A program made the translations under genes and the position numbers. Of a stretch of DNA of 64,000 nt, positions 49,264 through 57,910 are shown piece after piece. The DNA comes from Sideroxyarcus sp. GTDB taxonomy: Bacteria; Pseudomonadota; Gammaproteobacteria; Burkholderiales; Gallionellaceae. The stretch's first letter is position 1, and each line of letters begins with the position of its first letter. The DNA lies in contig JAUSBR010000005.1 in assembly GCA_030651895.1 (NCBI GenBank), positions 1 to 64,000 of the forward strand. The letters run 5' to 3'. A model generated the notes under the pieces. That model made no database searches and was not told where the DNA came from. It worked only from the letters and a program-made list of their open reading frames with translations.

Positions 49264-49320
49264 GCAGCAAGCCCGGTTTCCTGCTAATCTTGCGGCCAAT
49301 CCAATTGATCGCGAAACATC

Positions 49321-50835
49321 ATGCAAAGCTACTTAAAGAGAATCCTGACCGCCCGCGTCTATGACGTGGCGGTCGAAACCCCGCTGGAACTCGCGCCCAA
49401 CCTGTCGGCGCGCATCGGCAACAGCATCCTGTTCAAACGCGAGGACATGCAACCGGTGTTCTCGTTCAAGCTGCGCGGCGCCTACAACAAGATGGCGCAA
49501 CTCACACCTGAGCAACTCAAGCGCGGCGTGATCGCCGCCTCGGCGGGCAACCACGCGCAGGGCGTGGCCCTCTCCGCACACCGACTCGGCTGCAAGGCCA
49601 TCATCGTGATGCCGACCACCACGCCGCAAGTGAAGATCGATGCAGTGCGGCATTTCGGCCAGCGTTCGGTAGAGATCGTGCTGCACGGCGACAGCTACAG
49701 CGACGCCTGCACCCGCGCGTACGAGTTGGAAAAAGAAAGGAATCTCACCTTCGTGCACCCCTTCGACGATCCCGATGTGATCGCCGGACAAGGCACCATC
49801 GGCATGGAGGTGTTGCGCCAGCATCAGGCCCCCATCCACGCCATCTTCTGCGCCATCGGCGGCGGCGGATTGATCGCGGGCGTGGCAGCCTACGTCAAAC
49901 AGGTGCGCCCCGATATCAAGGTGATTGGTGTGCAGACCACCGACTCGGATGCGATGGCGCGCTCGCTCAAGGCGAAGAAACGCGTCACCCTCAACGACGT
50001 CGGCCTGTTCTCGGACGGCACGGCAGTGAAACTCGCGGGCGAGGAGACCTTCCGCGTCTGCAAACAATACGTCGATGAAGTCGTGCTGGTGGATACCGAC
50101 GAGGTGTGCGCGGCGATCAAGGACGTGTTTCAGGACACGCGCTCCATCCTCGAACCGGCGGGTGCGCTCGCCGTCGCGGGAGCCAAGCTGTACGCCAAGC
50201 GCGAACAGCTCAAGGGCGAGACACTGGTGACCGTGTGCAGCGGCGCGAACATGAACTTCGACCGCCTGCGCTTCGTTGCCGAACGCTCCGAGATCGGCGA
50301 GAAGCGCGAGGCCCTGCTCGCCGTCACCATCCCGGAGACGCCGGGCAGCTTCCGCAAGTTCTGCTCGCTGCTGGGCAAGCGCAACATCACCGAGTTCAAT
50401 TACCGCTACGCCGACCCGAAAGCGGCGCAGGTGTTCGTCGGTATCCAGGTCAAGGACCAATCGGAGACGGCAGACCTCGTCGACAAGCTGCAACGCGGCA
50501 AACTGCCGACACTGGACCTCTCCGACAACGAGATGGCCAAGCTGCACTTGCGCCACCTGGTCGGCGGCCATGCCGCAGCCGAAAACGAGATCCTGTTCCG
50601 TTTTGAATTCCCGGAGCGCCCCGGCGCGCTGATGAACTTCCTCAACAGCATGGACCACAGCTGGAACATCTCGCTGTTCCATTACCGCAACCACGGCGCC
50701 GACTACGGTCGCGTGCTGGTCGGCATGCAGGTGCCGCGCACCGACAAGAAGGCGCTCAAGACCTTCCTCGACACCCTCGGTTATCCGTACTGGGACGAGA
50801 GTGACAATCCGGCCTATCGGCTATTTTTGGGCTGA
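49321..50835 (+). CDS. ilvA: Threonine ammonia-lyase (biosynthetic threonine deaminase)
   Basis: 504-residue PLP enzyme converting threonine to 2-oxobutanoate for isoleucine. The catalytic domain (about 1-320) has FSFKLRGAYNK (PLP Lys), SAGNHAQG and GGGGLIAG; the C-terminal 180 residues hold two ACT-like regulatory domains (PGSFRKFCSLLGKRNITEFNYRY and PGALMNFLNSMDHSWNISLFHYRNHG), consistent with isoleucine feedback. An inverted repeat spans the stop codon. Confidence 0.97.
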   Translation: MQSYLKRILTARVYDVAVETPLELAPNLSARIGNSILFKREDMQPVFSFKLRGAYNKMAQLTPEQLKRGVIAASAGNHAQGVALSAHRLGCKAIIVMPTTTPQVKIDAVRHFGQRSVEIVLHGDSYSDACTRAYELEKERNLTFVHPFDDPDVIAGQGTIGMEVLRQHQAPIHAIFCAIGGGGLIAGVAAYVKQVRPDIKVIGVQTTDSDAMARSLKAKKRVTLNDVGLFSDGTAVKLAGEETFRVCKQYVDEVVLVDTDEVCAAIKDVFQDTRSILEPAGALAVAGAKLYAKREQLKGETLVTVCSGANMNFDRLRFVAERSEIGEKREALLAVTIPETPGSFRKFCSLLGKRNITEFNYRYADPKAAQVFVGIQVKDQSETADLVDKLQRGKLPTLDLSDNEMAKLHLRHLVGGHAAAENEILFRFEFPERPGALMNFLNSMDHSWNISLFHYRNHGADYGRVLVGMQVPRTDKKALKTFLDTLGYPYWDESDNPAYRLFLG

Positions 50836-50872
50836 TCAGCGAATGGTCACGGACTTGTCCGTGATTCAGCCC
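50829..50872 (+). other. Hairpin over the ilvA stop codon
   Basis: TCACGGAC (50847-50854) and GTCCGTGA (50857-50864) form a perfect 8-bp stem with a TT loop. GGGCTGA (50829-50835, containing the stop) can pair with TCAGCCC (50866-50872) to extend it. No T tract follows, so it is not a classical terminator; it may be a repeat or RNA-processing site. The rest of the gap (50873-51110) is described in the findings. Confidence 0.6.
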
Positions 50873-50996
50873 TGGCGACCCGCCCCAGCCGGCTACGCAC
50901 CCGTTTCGGCGACTCCCACTTCTGCACCCAGCTCGCCCCGCTGCTACATTTTCAGGCAGGCAGGGGAGCTTCCTGTGGATTTAGAGCGCAAATGAG

Positions 50997-51024
50997 TTGC
51001 TTTATTGCTTCCGCCAATAATAAT
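50997..51024 (+). promoter_or_regulatory. Weak candidate promoter before the formyl-THF cyclo-ligase / aceEF genes
   Basis: TTGCTT (50997-51002) and AATAAT (51019-51024) are 16 bases apart in an AT-rich stretch. Only the -10 box is good. Two copies of TAGAGCGCAAAT (50982-50993, 51068-51079) flank it. Confidence 0.3.
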
Positions 51025-51110
51025 TATTAATAGGCGTTAGGTGTATTTTTGATGCATATGCGCAAAATAGAGCGCAAATTTACGAATCTTAAGTGAGGGG
51101 CGATCTGGGA

Positions 51111-51710
51111 ATGGATATCCGCGCTAGAAAACAGGCCCTCAGGCAAAGTATAATCGCCGCCCGCGAAAAGCTGGGTGGCGCCGAGAACCTAGGCCTGAGC
51201 CGCGCCATCATCGGCGGAATTTGCGGCCTGCCCGGCTACAAACAGGCAACTGTCGTACTGGGTTATTTGAATTTCGGGGCTGAACTGGCTGCCGAACTGT
51301 GGGTGAACCAGGCGCTGGCGGACGGCAAGCAAGTCTTGCTGCCGCGGGTGAACCGGGCAAGCGGACACCTCGACATATATAAGGTGCACGACCTGCAACA
51401 TGACGTGGCACCCGGGGCATGGGACATACGCGAGCCGGTCGCCGAACGCTGCACGAGAGTCGACGCACTTGGCACAGTGAACTTCATCCTGTTGCCGGGA
51501 GTCGCGTTCACCCGGACGGGCGACCGCCTGGGCTACGGCGGCGGTTATTACGACAAACTACTGGCACGCATGCCGCACCGACCAACACTGGTTGCCGGGG
51601 CGTTTGCGCTGCAAGTAGTGCAAGAGATTCCGTTGGAAAGTACCGACCATAAAATCGAATGGCTGGTGACGGAGAACGAAACGATACATTGCATCAAAGG
51701 GAGAGAGTAA
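51111..51710 (+). CDS. 5-formyltetrahydrofolate cyclo-ligase family protein
   Basis: 199-residue enzyme making 5,10-methenyl-THF from 5-formyl-THF with ATP. VLLPRVN, PGVAFTRTGDRLGYGGGYYDKLLA (substrate and ATP site) are characteristic. ATG at 51111 is used, with AGGGG 10 bases upstream and GGGA closer; a GTG at 51093 is also open. In many proteobacteria 6S RNA lies just upstream of this gene, but I could not recognise it here. Three bases separate it from aceE. Confidence 0.93.
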   Translation: MDIRARKQALRQSIIAAREKLGGAENLGLSRAIIGGICGLPGYKQATVVLGYLNFGAELAAELWVNQALADGKQVLLPRVNRASGHLDIYKVHDLQHDVAPGAWDIREPVAERCTRVDALGTVNFILLPGVAFTRTGDRLGYGGGYYDKLLARMPHRPTLVAGAFALQVVQEIPLESTDHKIEWLVTENETIHCIKGRE

Positions 51711-51713
51711 GCG

Positions 51714-54368
51714 ATGGCGACACAGATACCTGATCAAGATCCGCAAGAGACCCAGGAGTGGCTGGATGCGCTCCAATCCGTACTGGACAAGGAAGGTGCC
51801 CAACGCGCCCACTTCCTGATGGATCAGCTGATCCATCACGCCCGCATGGCCGGCGACGACATGCCGATCAGCGCGACCACACCCTACATCAACACCATTC
51901 CGGTCGATAAGGAAGAACGCTCGGCGGGGAATTTTGAACTGGAACACCGAATCCGCGCGCTGACGCGCTGGAATGCGATGGCCATCGTGATGAACGCCAA
52001 CAAGGAGTCGTCCGAGCTGGGCGGCCACATCGCCAGCTTCGCTTCTGCCGCGACCTTATATGACGTTGCTTTCAACCATTTCTTCCATGGCAAGACCGAC
52101 GATCACGGCGGCGACCTGGTGTACTTCCAGGGCCACTCCTCGCCCGGCATCTATGCCCGCGCTTACATCGAAGGCCGCCTGACTGAAGAACAGTTGCGCA
52201 AGTACCGCCAGGAAGTGGATGGCGACGGACTATCCTCCTATCCGCACCCTTGGCTGATGCCGAATTTCTGGCAGTTCCCCACCGTATCCATGGGCCTCGG
52301 CCCGCTGATGGCTATTTATCAGGCGCGCTTCATGCGCTATCTGCAACACCGTGAACTGGCGCAGACCGATGGCCGCAAGGTGTGGGCCTTCCTCGGCGAC
52401 GGCGAGACCGACGAGCCGGAATCGCTGGGCGCGATCTCCATGGCCGGGCGCGAGAAACTCGACAACCTGATCTTCGTCATCAACTGCAACCTGCAACGCC
52501 TGGACGGACCGGTGCGCGGCAACGGCAAGATCATCCAGGAACTGGAAGGCGTTTTCCGCGGCGCCGGCTGGAACGTCATCAAGGTAGTCTGGGGACGCCG
52601 CTGGGATCGCCTGTTCGCCAAGGACAAGAGCGGCCTGCTGATGAAGCGCATGGAAGAGGTGGTCGACGGCGAATACCAGAACTACAAAGCCAAAGACGGC
52701 GCGTTCGTGCGCAAGGAATTCTTCGGCAAGTACCCGGAACTGCTGGAGTTGGTCGCCGACATGTCGGATGACGAGATCTGGCACCTGAACCGCGGCGGCC
52801 ACGATCCGTTCAAGATGTTCGCGGCCTACGCTGCAGCCAACAAGCACAAAGGCCAGCCCACGGTGATCCTCGCCAAGACGGTGAAGGGTTACGGCATGGG
52901 CGAAGCGGGCGAAGCACAGAATCCGACGCATCAACAGAAGAAGCTGGGCCTGGAAGAGCTGCGCAAATTCCGCGACCGCTTCAACATCCCCGTCTCCGAC
53001 GAACAATTGCCGAATCTGCCCTTCGTGCGTCCCGCCGAAGACAGCCAGGAGATGAAGTATCTGCGCGAACGCGGCGCGGCCATGGGCACCCTGCCGGCAC
53101 GCGCACAGGGCAAGGAATCGTTGCAGATCCCCGATCTCTCCGCGTTCGACATCCTGCTGAAAAGCAGCGAGGACCGCGAATTCTCCACCACCATGGCTTT
53201 CGTGCGCATGCTGGGGATGTTGCTGAAAGACAAGAACATCGGCAAGCAGATCGTGCCCATCGTGCCGGACGAATCACGCACCTTCGGCATGGAAGGCATG
53301 TTCCGCCAGCTCGGCATCTTCTCGCAGGTGGGTCAGCTGTACACACCGCAGGACGCCGAAGAGCTGATGTTCTACAAAGAGTCTTCGACCGGACAGATTC
53401 TGCAGGAAGGCATCAACGAAGCGGGCGGCATGGCAGACTGGATCGCTGCGGCGACATCGTATGCCAACCACGGCAAGGCAATGATCCCGTTCTACATCTA
53501 CTATTCGATGTTCGGCTTCCAGCGCATCGGCGACCTGGCCTATGCGGCAGGCGACCTGCGCGCGCGCGGCTTCATGGTCGGCGGCACGGCCGGACGCACC
53601 ACGCTGAACGGCGAAGGTCTGCAACACCAAGACGGCCACAGCCACCTGATGGCAGCCACCATCCCCAACTGCGTGTCCTACGACCCGACCTTCGCCTACG
53701 AACTGGCGGTGATCGTGCAAGACGGCATGCGCCGCATGTACCAGAACCAGGAAGACGTGTTCTATTACCTCACGGTGATGAACGAGAACTACACCCACCC
53801 AGCCATGCCCAAAGGTGCCGAAGAAGGCATCATCAAGGGTATGTACAAGTTCAGCGCAAGCAAGTCCAAGGCAAAAGCCAAAGTGCAACTGCTGGGAAGC
53901 GGCACCATCCTGCGCGAGGTGATCGCCGCCGCCGAACTGCTGGAGAAGGATTTCGGCGTCGCCGCCGACGTGTGGAGCGTGACCAGCTTCAACGAGCTGC
54001 GCCGCGATGGCATCGACTGCGAACGCTGGAACACCTTGCACCCAGAGGCGCAGCCGCGCACGAGCTATGTGGATTCCTGCCTGGATGCCAAGACGCCGGT
54101 GATCGCCGCAACCGATTACATGCGTGCTTATTCCGACCAGATCCGTCCTTTCGTCAAAGCACGCTACAAGACGCTGGGCACGGACGGTTTCGGTCGTTCC
54201 GACTTCCGCGTCAAGCTGCGCCACTTCTTCGAGGTGGACCGCTTCTACGTCGCTGTCGCCGCGCTGAAGGCGTTGGCCGACGAGGGCACTATCCCGGCGA
54301 GCGAAGTGAGCAAGGCGATCAAGCTCTACAAGATCAACCCCGACAAACCGAACCCAGTGACGGTTTAA
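51714..54368 (+). CDS. aceE: Pyruvate dehydrogenase E1 component (homodimeric)
   Basis: 884-residue thiamine-diphosphate enzyme decarboxylating pyruvate and reductively acetylating E2. TPP motif GDGETDEPES...NCNLQRLDGPVRGN (about residues 229-265), HSSPGIYARA, and the C-terminal domain (EDVFYYLTVMNENY) match the gamma/betaproteobacterial homodimeric AceE. GAGAG precedes ATG by 6 bases. Followed 15 bases later by aceF. Confidence 0.98.
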   Translation: MATQIPDQDPQETQEWLDALQSVLDKEGAQRAHFLMDQLIHHARMAGDDMPISATTPYINTIPVDKEERSAGNFELEHRIRALTRWNAMAIVMNANKESSELGGHIASFASAATLYDVAFNHFFHGKTDDHGGDLVYFQGHSSPGIYARAYIEGRLTEEQLRKYRQEVDGDGLSSYPHPWLMPNFWQFPTVSMGLGPLMAIYQARFMRYLQHRELAQTDGRKVWAFLGDGETDEPESLGAISMAGREKLDNLIFVINCNLQRLDGPVRGNGKIIQELEGVFRGAGWNVIKVVWGRRWDRLFAKDKSGLLMKRMEEVVDGEYQNYKAKDGAFVRKEFFGKYPELLELVADMSDDEIWHLNRGGHDPFKMFAAYAAANKHKGQPTVILAKTVKGYGMGEAGEAQNPTHQQKKLGLEELRKFRDRFNIPVSDEQLPNLPFVRPAEDSQEMKYLRERGAAMGTLPARAQGKESLQIPDLSAFDILLKSSEDREFSTTMAFVRMLGMLLKDKNIGKQIVPIVPDESRTFGMEGMFRQLGIFSQVGQLYTPQDAEELMFYKESSTGQILQEGINEAGGMADWIAAATSYANHGKAMIPFYIYYSMFGFQRIGDLAYAAGDLRARGFMVGGTAGRTTLNGEGLQHQDGHSHLMAATIPNCVSYDPTFAYELAVIVQDGMRRMYQNQEDVFYYLTVMNENYTHPAMPKGAEEGIIKGMYKFSASKSKAKAKVQLLGSGTILREVIAAAELLEKDFGVAADVWSVTSFNELRRDGIDCERWNTLHPEAQPRTSYVDSCLDAKTPVIAATDYMRAYSDQIRPFVKARYKTLGTDGFGRSDFRVKLRHFFEVDRFYVAVAALKALADEGTIPASEVSKAIKLYKINPDKPNPVTV

Positions 54369-54383
54369 GCCGAGGAGACCAGC

Positions 54384-55664
54384 GTGGCAGAAATCAAAAA
54401 TGTAGTGGTGCCGGATATCGGCAATTTCAAAGATGTGGCCATCATCGATGTTGCGGTGAAGGCGGGTGATAAGGTGTCTGCCGAGCAGACATTGATCTCA
54501 CTGGAGACCGACAAGGCGACTGTGGATGTCCCCACGCCTTTTGCCGGCGTTGTCAAAGAGGTGAAGGTCAAGACCGGTGACAAAGTGTCGGAAGGTGCTT
54601 TGATCGTGACGATCGAGGCAAGCGGTGAAGCCGCCGCGCCCGCAGCAGCTCCGGCTGCTGCACCGGTACAGACCGCGACACCCGTAGCGACTGCCCCGGT
54701 CGCGAAGCCGGCTCCAGTCGCAGCCCCCGTTGCCGCAGCTGCACCCGTTTCCTCCGGCGCAGGCGCCCATGCCAGCCCGTCCATCCGCCGTTTTGCGCGC
54801 GAGCTGGGCGTGGATCTGGTGAAAGTCGGCGGCAGCGGCGAGAAAGGTCGCGTCACCAAGAACGACGTGCAGAACTTCGTCAAGAAGTCGCTGGCCGGTG
54901 GCGGCGCAGCCACGGGCGGCGCCTTGCCCGGCTTGCTGCCGTGGCCAGATGTCGATTTCGCCAAATTCGGCGCCATCGAAGCCAAGCCGCTGTCACGCAT
55001 CAAGAAGATCTCCGGCGCCAACCTGCACCGCAACTGGGTGATGATCCCGCATGTCACGCAGTTCGAGGAGGCCGACATCAGCGAGATGGAAGCTTTCCGC
55101 AAGGAACTCGGCGCGGAATACGCCAAGCATGATATCAAGATCACCCCGCTCGCCTTCATGCTCAAGGCTTGCGCGATCACACTCAAGCACTTCCCGGATT
55201 TCAACGCCTCGCTGGATGCCAGCGGTGAGAACCTGATTGTGAAGAAATACATCCACATCGGCGTCGCCGTGGATACACCGGACGGCCTGATGGTGCCGGT
55301 GATCCGCGACGTGGACCAGAAAGGCATCGTGCAGCTGGCGAAAGAGCTGGGCGAAGTCAGCGCCAAGGCGCGCGAAAAGAAGATCACCGCCGCCGACATG
55401 CAGGGCGGTTGCTTCACCATCTCCAGCCTGGGCGGCATCGGCGGCACGGCGTTCACGCCCATCATCAATGCACCGGAAGTGGCCATTCTGGGCGTTTCTC
55501 GCTCCAGCATGAAACCGGTGTGGAAAGACGGCGAATTCGTGCCGCGACTGATGCTGCCGCTGTCACTGTCCTACGATCACCGCGTGATCGACGGCGCGGC
55601 CGGGGCCCGTTTCACCACCTACCTCGCGCATGTGCTGTCCGATATGCGCAGGTTGGCGCTGTAA
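54384..55664 (+). CDS. aceF: Dihydrolipoyl acetyltransferase (pyruvate dehydrogenase E2)
   Basis: 426-residue E2: one lipoyl domain (about 1-75, [10 protein letters not shown] with the lipoyl Lys), an Ala/Pro-rich flexible linker (about 82-125), a subunit-binding domain ([19 protein letters not shown]), and the catalytic domain with SYDHRVIDG. Start is GTG at 54384 with GAGGAGA 5 bases upstream. Only one lipoyl domain, where E. coli has three. No lpd follows; the E3 partner must be encoded elsewhere. Confidence 0.97.
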   Translation: MAEIKNVVVPDIGNFKDVAIIDVAVKAGDKVSAEQTLISLETDKATVDVPTPFAGVVKEVKVKTGDKVSEGALIVTIEASGEAAAPAAAPAAAPVQTATPVATAPVAKPAPVAAPVAAAAPVSSGAGAHASPSIRRFARELGVDLVKVGGSGEKGRVTKNDVQNFVKKSLAGGGAATGGALPGLLPWPDVDFAKFGAIEAKPLSRIKKISGANLHRNWVMIPHVTQFEEADISEMEAFRKELGAEYAKHDIKITPLAFMLKACAITLKHFPDFNASLDASGENLIVKKYIHIGVAVDTPDGLMVPVIRDVDQKGIVQLAKELGEVSAKAREKKITAADMQGGCFTISSLGGIGGTAFTPIINAPEVAILGVSRSSMKPVWKDGEFVPRLMLPLSLSYDHRVIDGAAGARFTTYLAHVLSDMRRLAL

Positions 55665-55679
55665 TTTTTAATCCCTCAC

Positions 55680-55787
55680 TAGCCACAGATGAGCCCTGCC
55701 AGACCCGCCGTATCGGCGGCGGCAGGAAATATCGGTTAAACTTGCCGCCGTTCTTATCCATGCTTCATCCGTATCCATCCGTGGCTA
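55680..55787. repeat. Inverted-repeat element between aceF and nadD
   Basis: TAGCCACAGATG (55680-55691) and CATCCGTGGCTA (55776-55787) are near-perfect inverted repeats. Between them lies a hairpin: CCTGCC (55695-55700) / GGCAGG (55721-55726) outside CCGCCG (55705-55710) / CGGCGG (55714-55719). The inner hairpin may act as the aceF terminator although no T tract follows. The flank with its repeated GTATCCATCCG steps recalls short dispersed repeats seen in other genomes. Confidence 0.5.
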
Positions 55788-55806
55788 ACCGTATTTTCCT
55801 CACAAT

Positions 55807-56472
55807 ATGAGCACTGCCCCCATCGGCATCCTCGGCGGCACCTTCGATCCCATCCACCATGGGCATCTGCGCATCGCACAGGAAGCGCTGGAGCAGTGCA
55901 AGCTGGCGCAAGTCCGCTTCGTCCCCTGCGGCACGCCGCCGCACCGGCCCGCGCCGCAGGCATCGGCCAAGATGCGCTGGGAGATGGTGCGCCTGGCACT
56001 GAACGGCCACCCCGATTTCCTCGTCGACGTGCGCGAAGTGTTCCGCAGCGACCCCTGCTATACCGTCGACACGCTCACCGCGCTGCGCGCCGAACTGGGC
56101 GACCAGCAACCGATATGCATCATCCTCGGCGGCGACGCTTTCCTGCAACTGCACACCTGGCACGAATGGAAGCGCCTGTTCGCCCTGGCGCACATCGTGG
56201 TGTTGCAGCGCGCGGGCGGATTGCCGCTGGGCAATGCGATGCAGAAAGCCGACGCCGCGCTGCAAACCGAATATCAGGCACGCCTCGCCCCCGGCGCGGA
56301 TGCCTTGCATGAGTCGCCCGCCGGGACGATCTTCGTCGCCGACATGCCCGCACTGGAGATCTCTTCCACCGACATCCGCCGCCGCTGCGCAGAAAAGAAA
56401 AGCGTTCGTTATCTGGTACCGGACGCCGTCGTCAATCACATCAACACCAACTCACTCTACCGTACATGCTAA
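55807..56472 (+). CDS. nadD: Nicotinate-nucleotide adenylyltransferase
   Basis: 221-residue nucleotidyltransferase making NaAD from NaMN and ATP (NAD synthesis). The start GILGGTFDPIHHGHLRIAQEAL and the C-terminal ISSTDIRRR are the family hallmarks. The 3' end overlaps rsfS by seven bases. First gene of a tightly packed nadD-rsfS-rlmH-maf-rng set. Confidence 0.97.
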   Translation: MSTAPIGILGGTFDPIHHGHLRIAQEALEQCKLAQVRFVPCGTPPHRPAPQASAKMRWEMVRLALNGHPDFLVDVREVFRSDPCYTVDTLTALRAELGDQQPICIILGGDAFLQLHTWHEWKRLFALAHIVVLQRAGGLPLGNAMQKADAALQTEYQARLAPGADALHESPAGTIFVADMPALEISSTDIRRRCAEKKSVRYLVPDAVVNHINTNSLYRTC

Positions 56473-56819
56473 GCACACAAGAAAAAACCCAAGCCATCGT
56501 CGCCGCACTGGAAGACGTCAAAGCACTCGACATCCAGGTCATCGACACCAGCAAACTCAGCCCGCTGTTCGAACGCATGATCGTCGCCAGCGCCCAATCC
56601 ACGCGCCAGACCAAAGCGCTGGCCGACAACGTCGAAAAAAAGCTCAAGGAACTGAACGAAGTCCCGCTCAGCACAGAAGGCGAGAGCAGCGGCGAATGGA
56701 TACTGGTCGATTTCGGCGAGGTGCTGGTGCACATCATGCAGCCCGCGGTCCGCGCCTATTACAACCTTGAAGAACTCTGGGGCGTCCAACCCAAGCTGCG
56801 CGCCCAAGCGGGCAAATGA
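56466..56819 (+). CDS. rsfS: Ribosomal silencing factor RsfS
   Basis: 117-residue factor that binds bL14 and blocks 30S-50S joining in stationary phase. [35 protein letters not shown] and [14 protein letters not shown] are conserved. It overlaps nadD (7 bases) and rlmH (4 bases). Confidence 0.97.
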   Translation: MLSTQEKTQAIVAALEDVKALDIQVIDTSKLSPLFERMIVASAQSTRQTKALADNVEKKLKELNEVPLSTEGESSGEWILVDFGEVLVHIMQPAVRAYYNLEELWGVQPKLRAQAGK

Positions 56820-57286
56820 AGCTGTTGATCCTCGCGGTGGGCAACAAGATGCCGTCGTGGATCACCGAGGGCTTCAACGAGTACGCCAAGCGCATGCCGC
56901 GCGAGGCAACAATCACGCTGGTCGAGATCAAGCCGGAAGCCCGCAACAGCGGCAAGACCGCCGCGCAGATCATGGAAGCCGAAGCCCTGCGCATCAAGGC
57001 CGCACTGCCCGCAGGGGTCTTGTGCATCGCGCTCGACGAACACGGTGCCACCCCCACCACCAAACAGCTTACCCAGCAGATGCAGGACTGGATGCGACAG
57101 GGCCGCGATGTCGCCTTCGTCATCGGCGGCGCCGACGGCCTGCACGAATCGGTCAAGCAGCAGGCACAACAGCTGCTGGCACTGTCCGCCTTCACCCTGC
57201 CGCACGGCATGGTGCGCGTGCTGCTGGCGGAACAACTGTACCGGGCGCACAGCCTGATGCATAACCACCCGTATCATCGCGAGTGA
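56816..57286 (+). CDS. rlmH: 23S rRNA (pseudouridine1915-N3)-methyltransferase
   Basis: 156-residue SPOUT methyltransferase. [46 protein letters not shown] and the C-terminal [29 protein letters not shown] are typical. It overlaps rsfS by four bases. Confidence 0.98.
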   Translation: MKLLILAVGNKMPSWITEGFNEYAKRMPREATITLVEIKPEARNSGKTAAQIMEAEALRIKAALPAGVLCIALDEHGATPTTKQLTQQMQDWMRQGRDVAFVIGGADGLHESVKQQAQQLLALSAFTLPHGMVRVLLAEQLYRAHSLMHNHPYHRE

Positions 57287-57289
57287 ACC

Positions 57290-57910
57290 ATGGTCGCCAG
57301 ACACCCGCACATCTATCTCGCCTCGCAGAGTCCGCGCCGCCGCGAACTGCTCAAGCAGATCGGCGTGCATTACGAAGTCCTGCTGTTGCGCCACGGCCTG
57401 CGCCGCGAGGCCGGAGTGGACGAGACGCCGCATGACGGCGAGGCACCGCTGGACTACGTGCAGCGCGTCTGCCGCGACAAGGCGCTGACAGGCTGGGAGA
57501 CGCTGGAATTGCGCGAACAGCCGCTGCACCCGGTGCTGGCCGCGGATACCACGGTCACCTTCGATGGCCACATCATCGGCAAGCCGGACGACAACGAACA
57601 CGCCGCCGAGATTTTGCGCATGCTTTCGGGCAGACAGCATCAGGTGCTCACCGCCATCGCCGTCATTTACGGCGAACGGCTGGAGACGCGGCTATCGGCG
57701 ACCACCATCACCTTCGACACGCTTAGCGAGGAGCGCATTCGCCGCTATCTGCTCACCGGCGAAGCACACGACAAGGCCGGCGCCTACGGCATCCAGGGCC
57801 ATGCCGGTTCCTTCGTGAAACAGATCGAGGGCAGTTACACCGGCGTGATGGGACTGCCGCTGTACGAAACGGTAGAATTGCTGAAACTTTTCGGATATCC
57901 CGCACCATGA
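57290..57910 (+). CDS. maf: Maf-family nucleotide pyrophosphatase
   Basis: 206-residue house-cleaning enzyme. Maf proteins (YhdE type) hydrolyse dTTP, UTP and modified nucleotides. LASQSPRRRELLKQIG, AADTTVTFDGHIIGKPDD and DKAGAYGIQGHAGSFV match; the exact base preference is inferred. The stop overlaps the rng start by four bases. Confidence 0.95.
   Translation: MVARHPHIYLASQSPRRRELLKQIGVHYEVLLLRHGLRREAGVDETPHDGEAPLDYVQRVCRDKALTGWETLELREQPLHPVLAADTTVTFDGHIIGKPDDNEHAAEILRMLSGRQHQVLTAIAVIYGERLETRLSATTITFDTLSEERIRRYLLTGEAHDKAGAYGIQGHAGSFVKQIEGSYTGVMGLPLYETVELLKLFGYPAP

Noticed and set aside
50836..51110. 6S RNA before the cyclo-ligase gene
   Set aside because: The position is right in other bacteria, but I could not see the paired closing stem and central bubble typical of 6S RNA.
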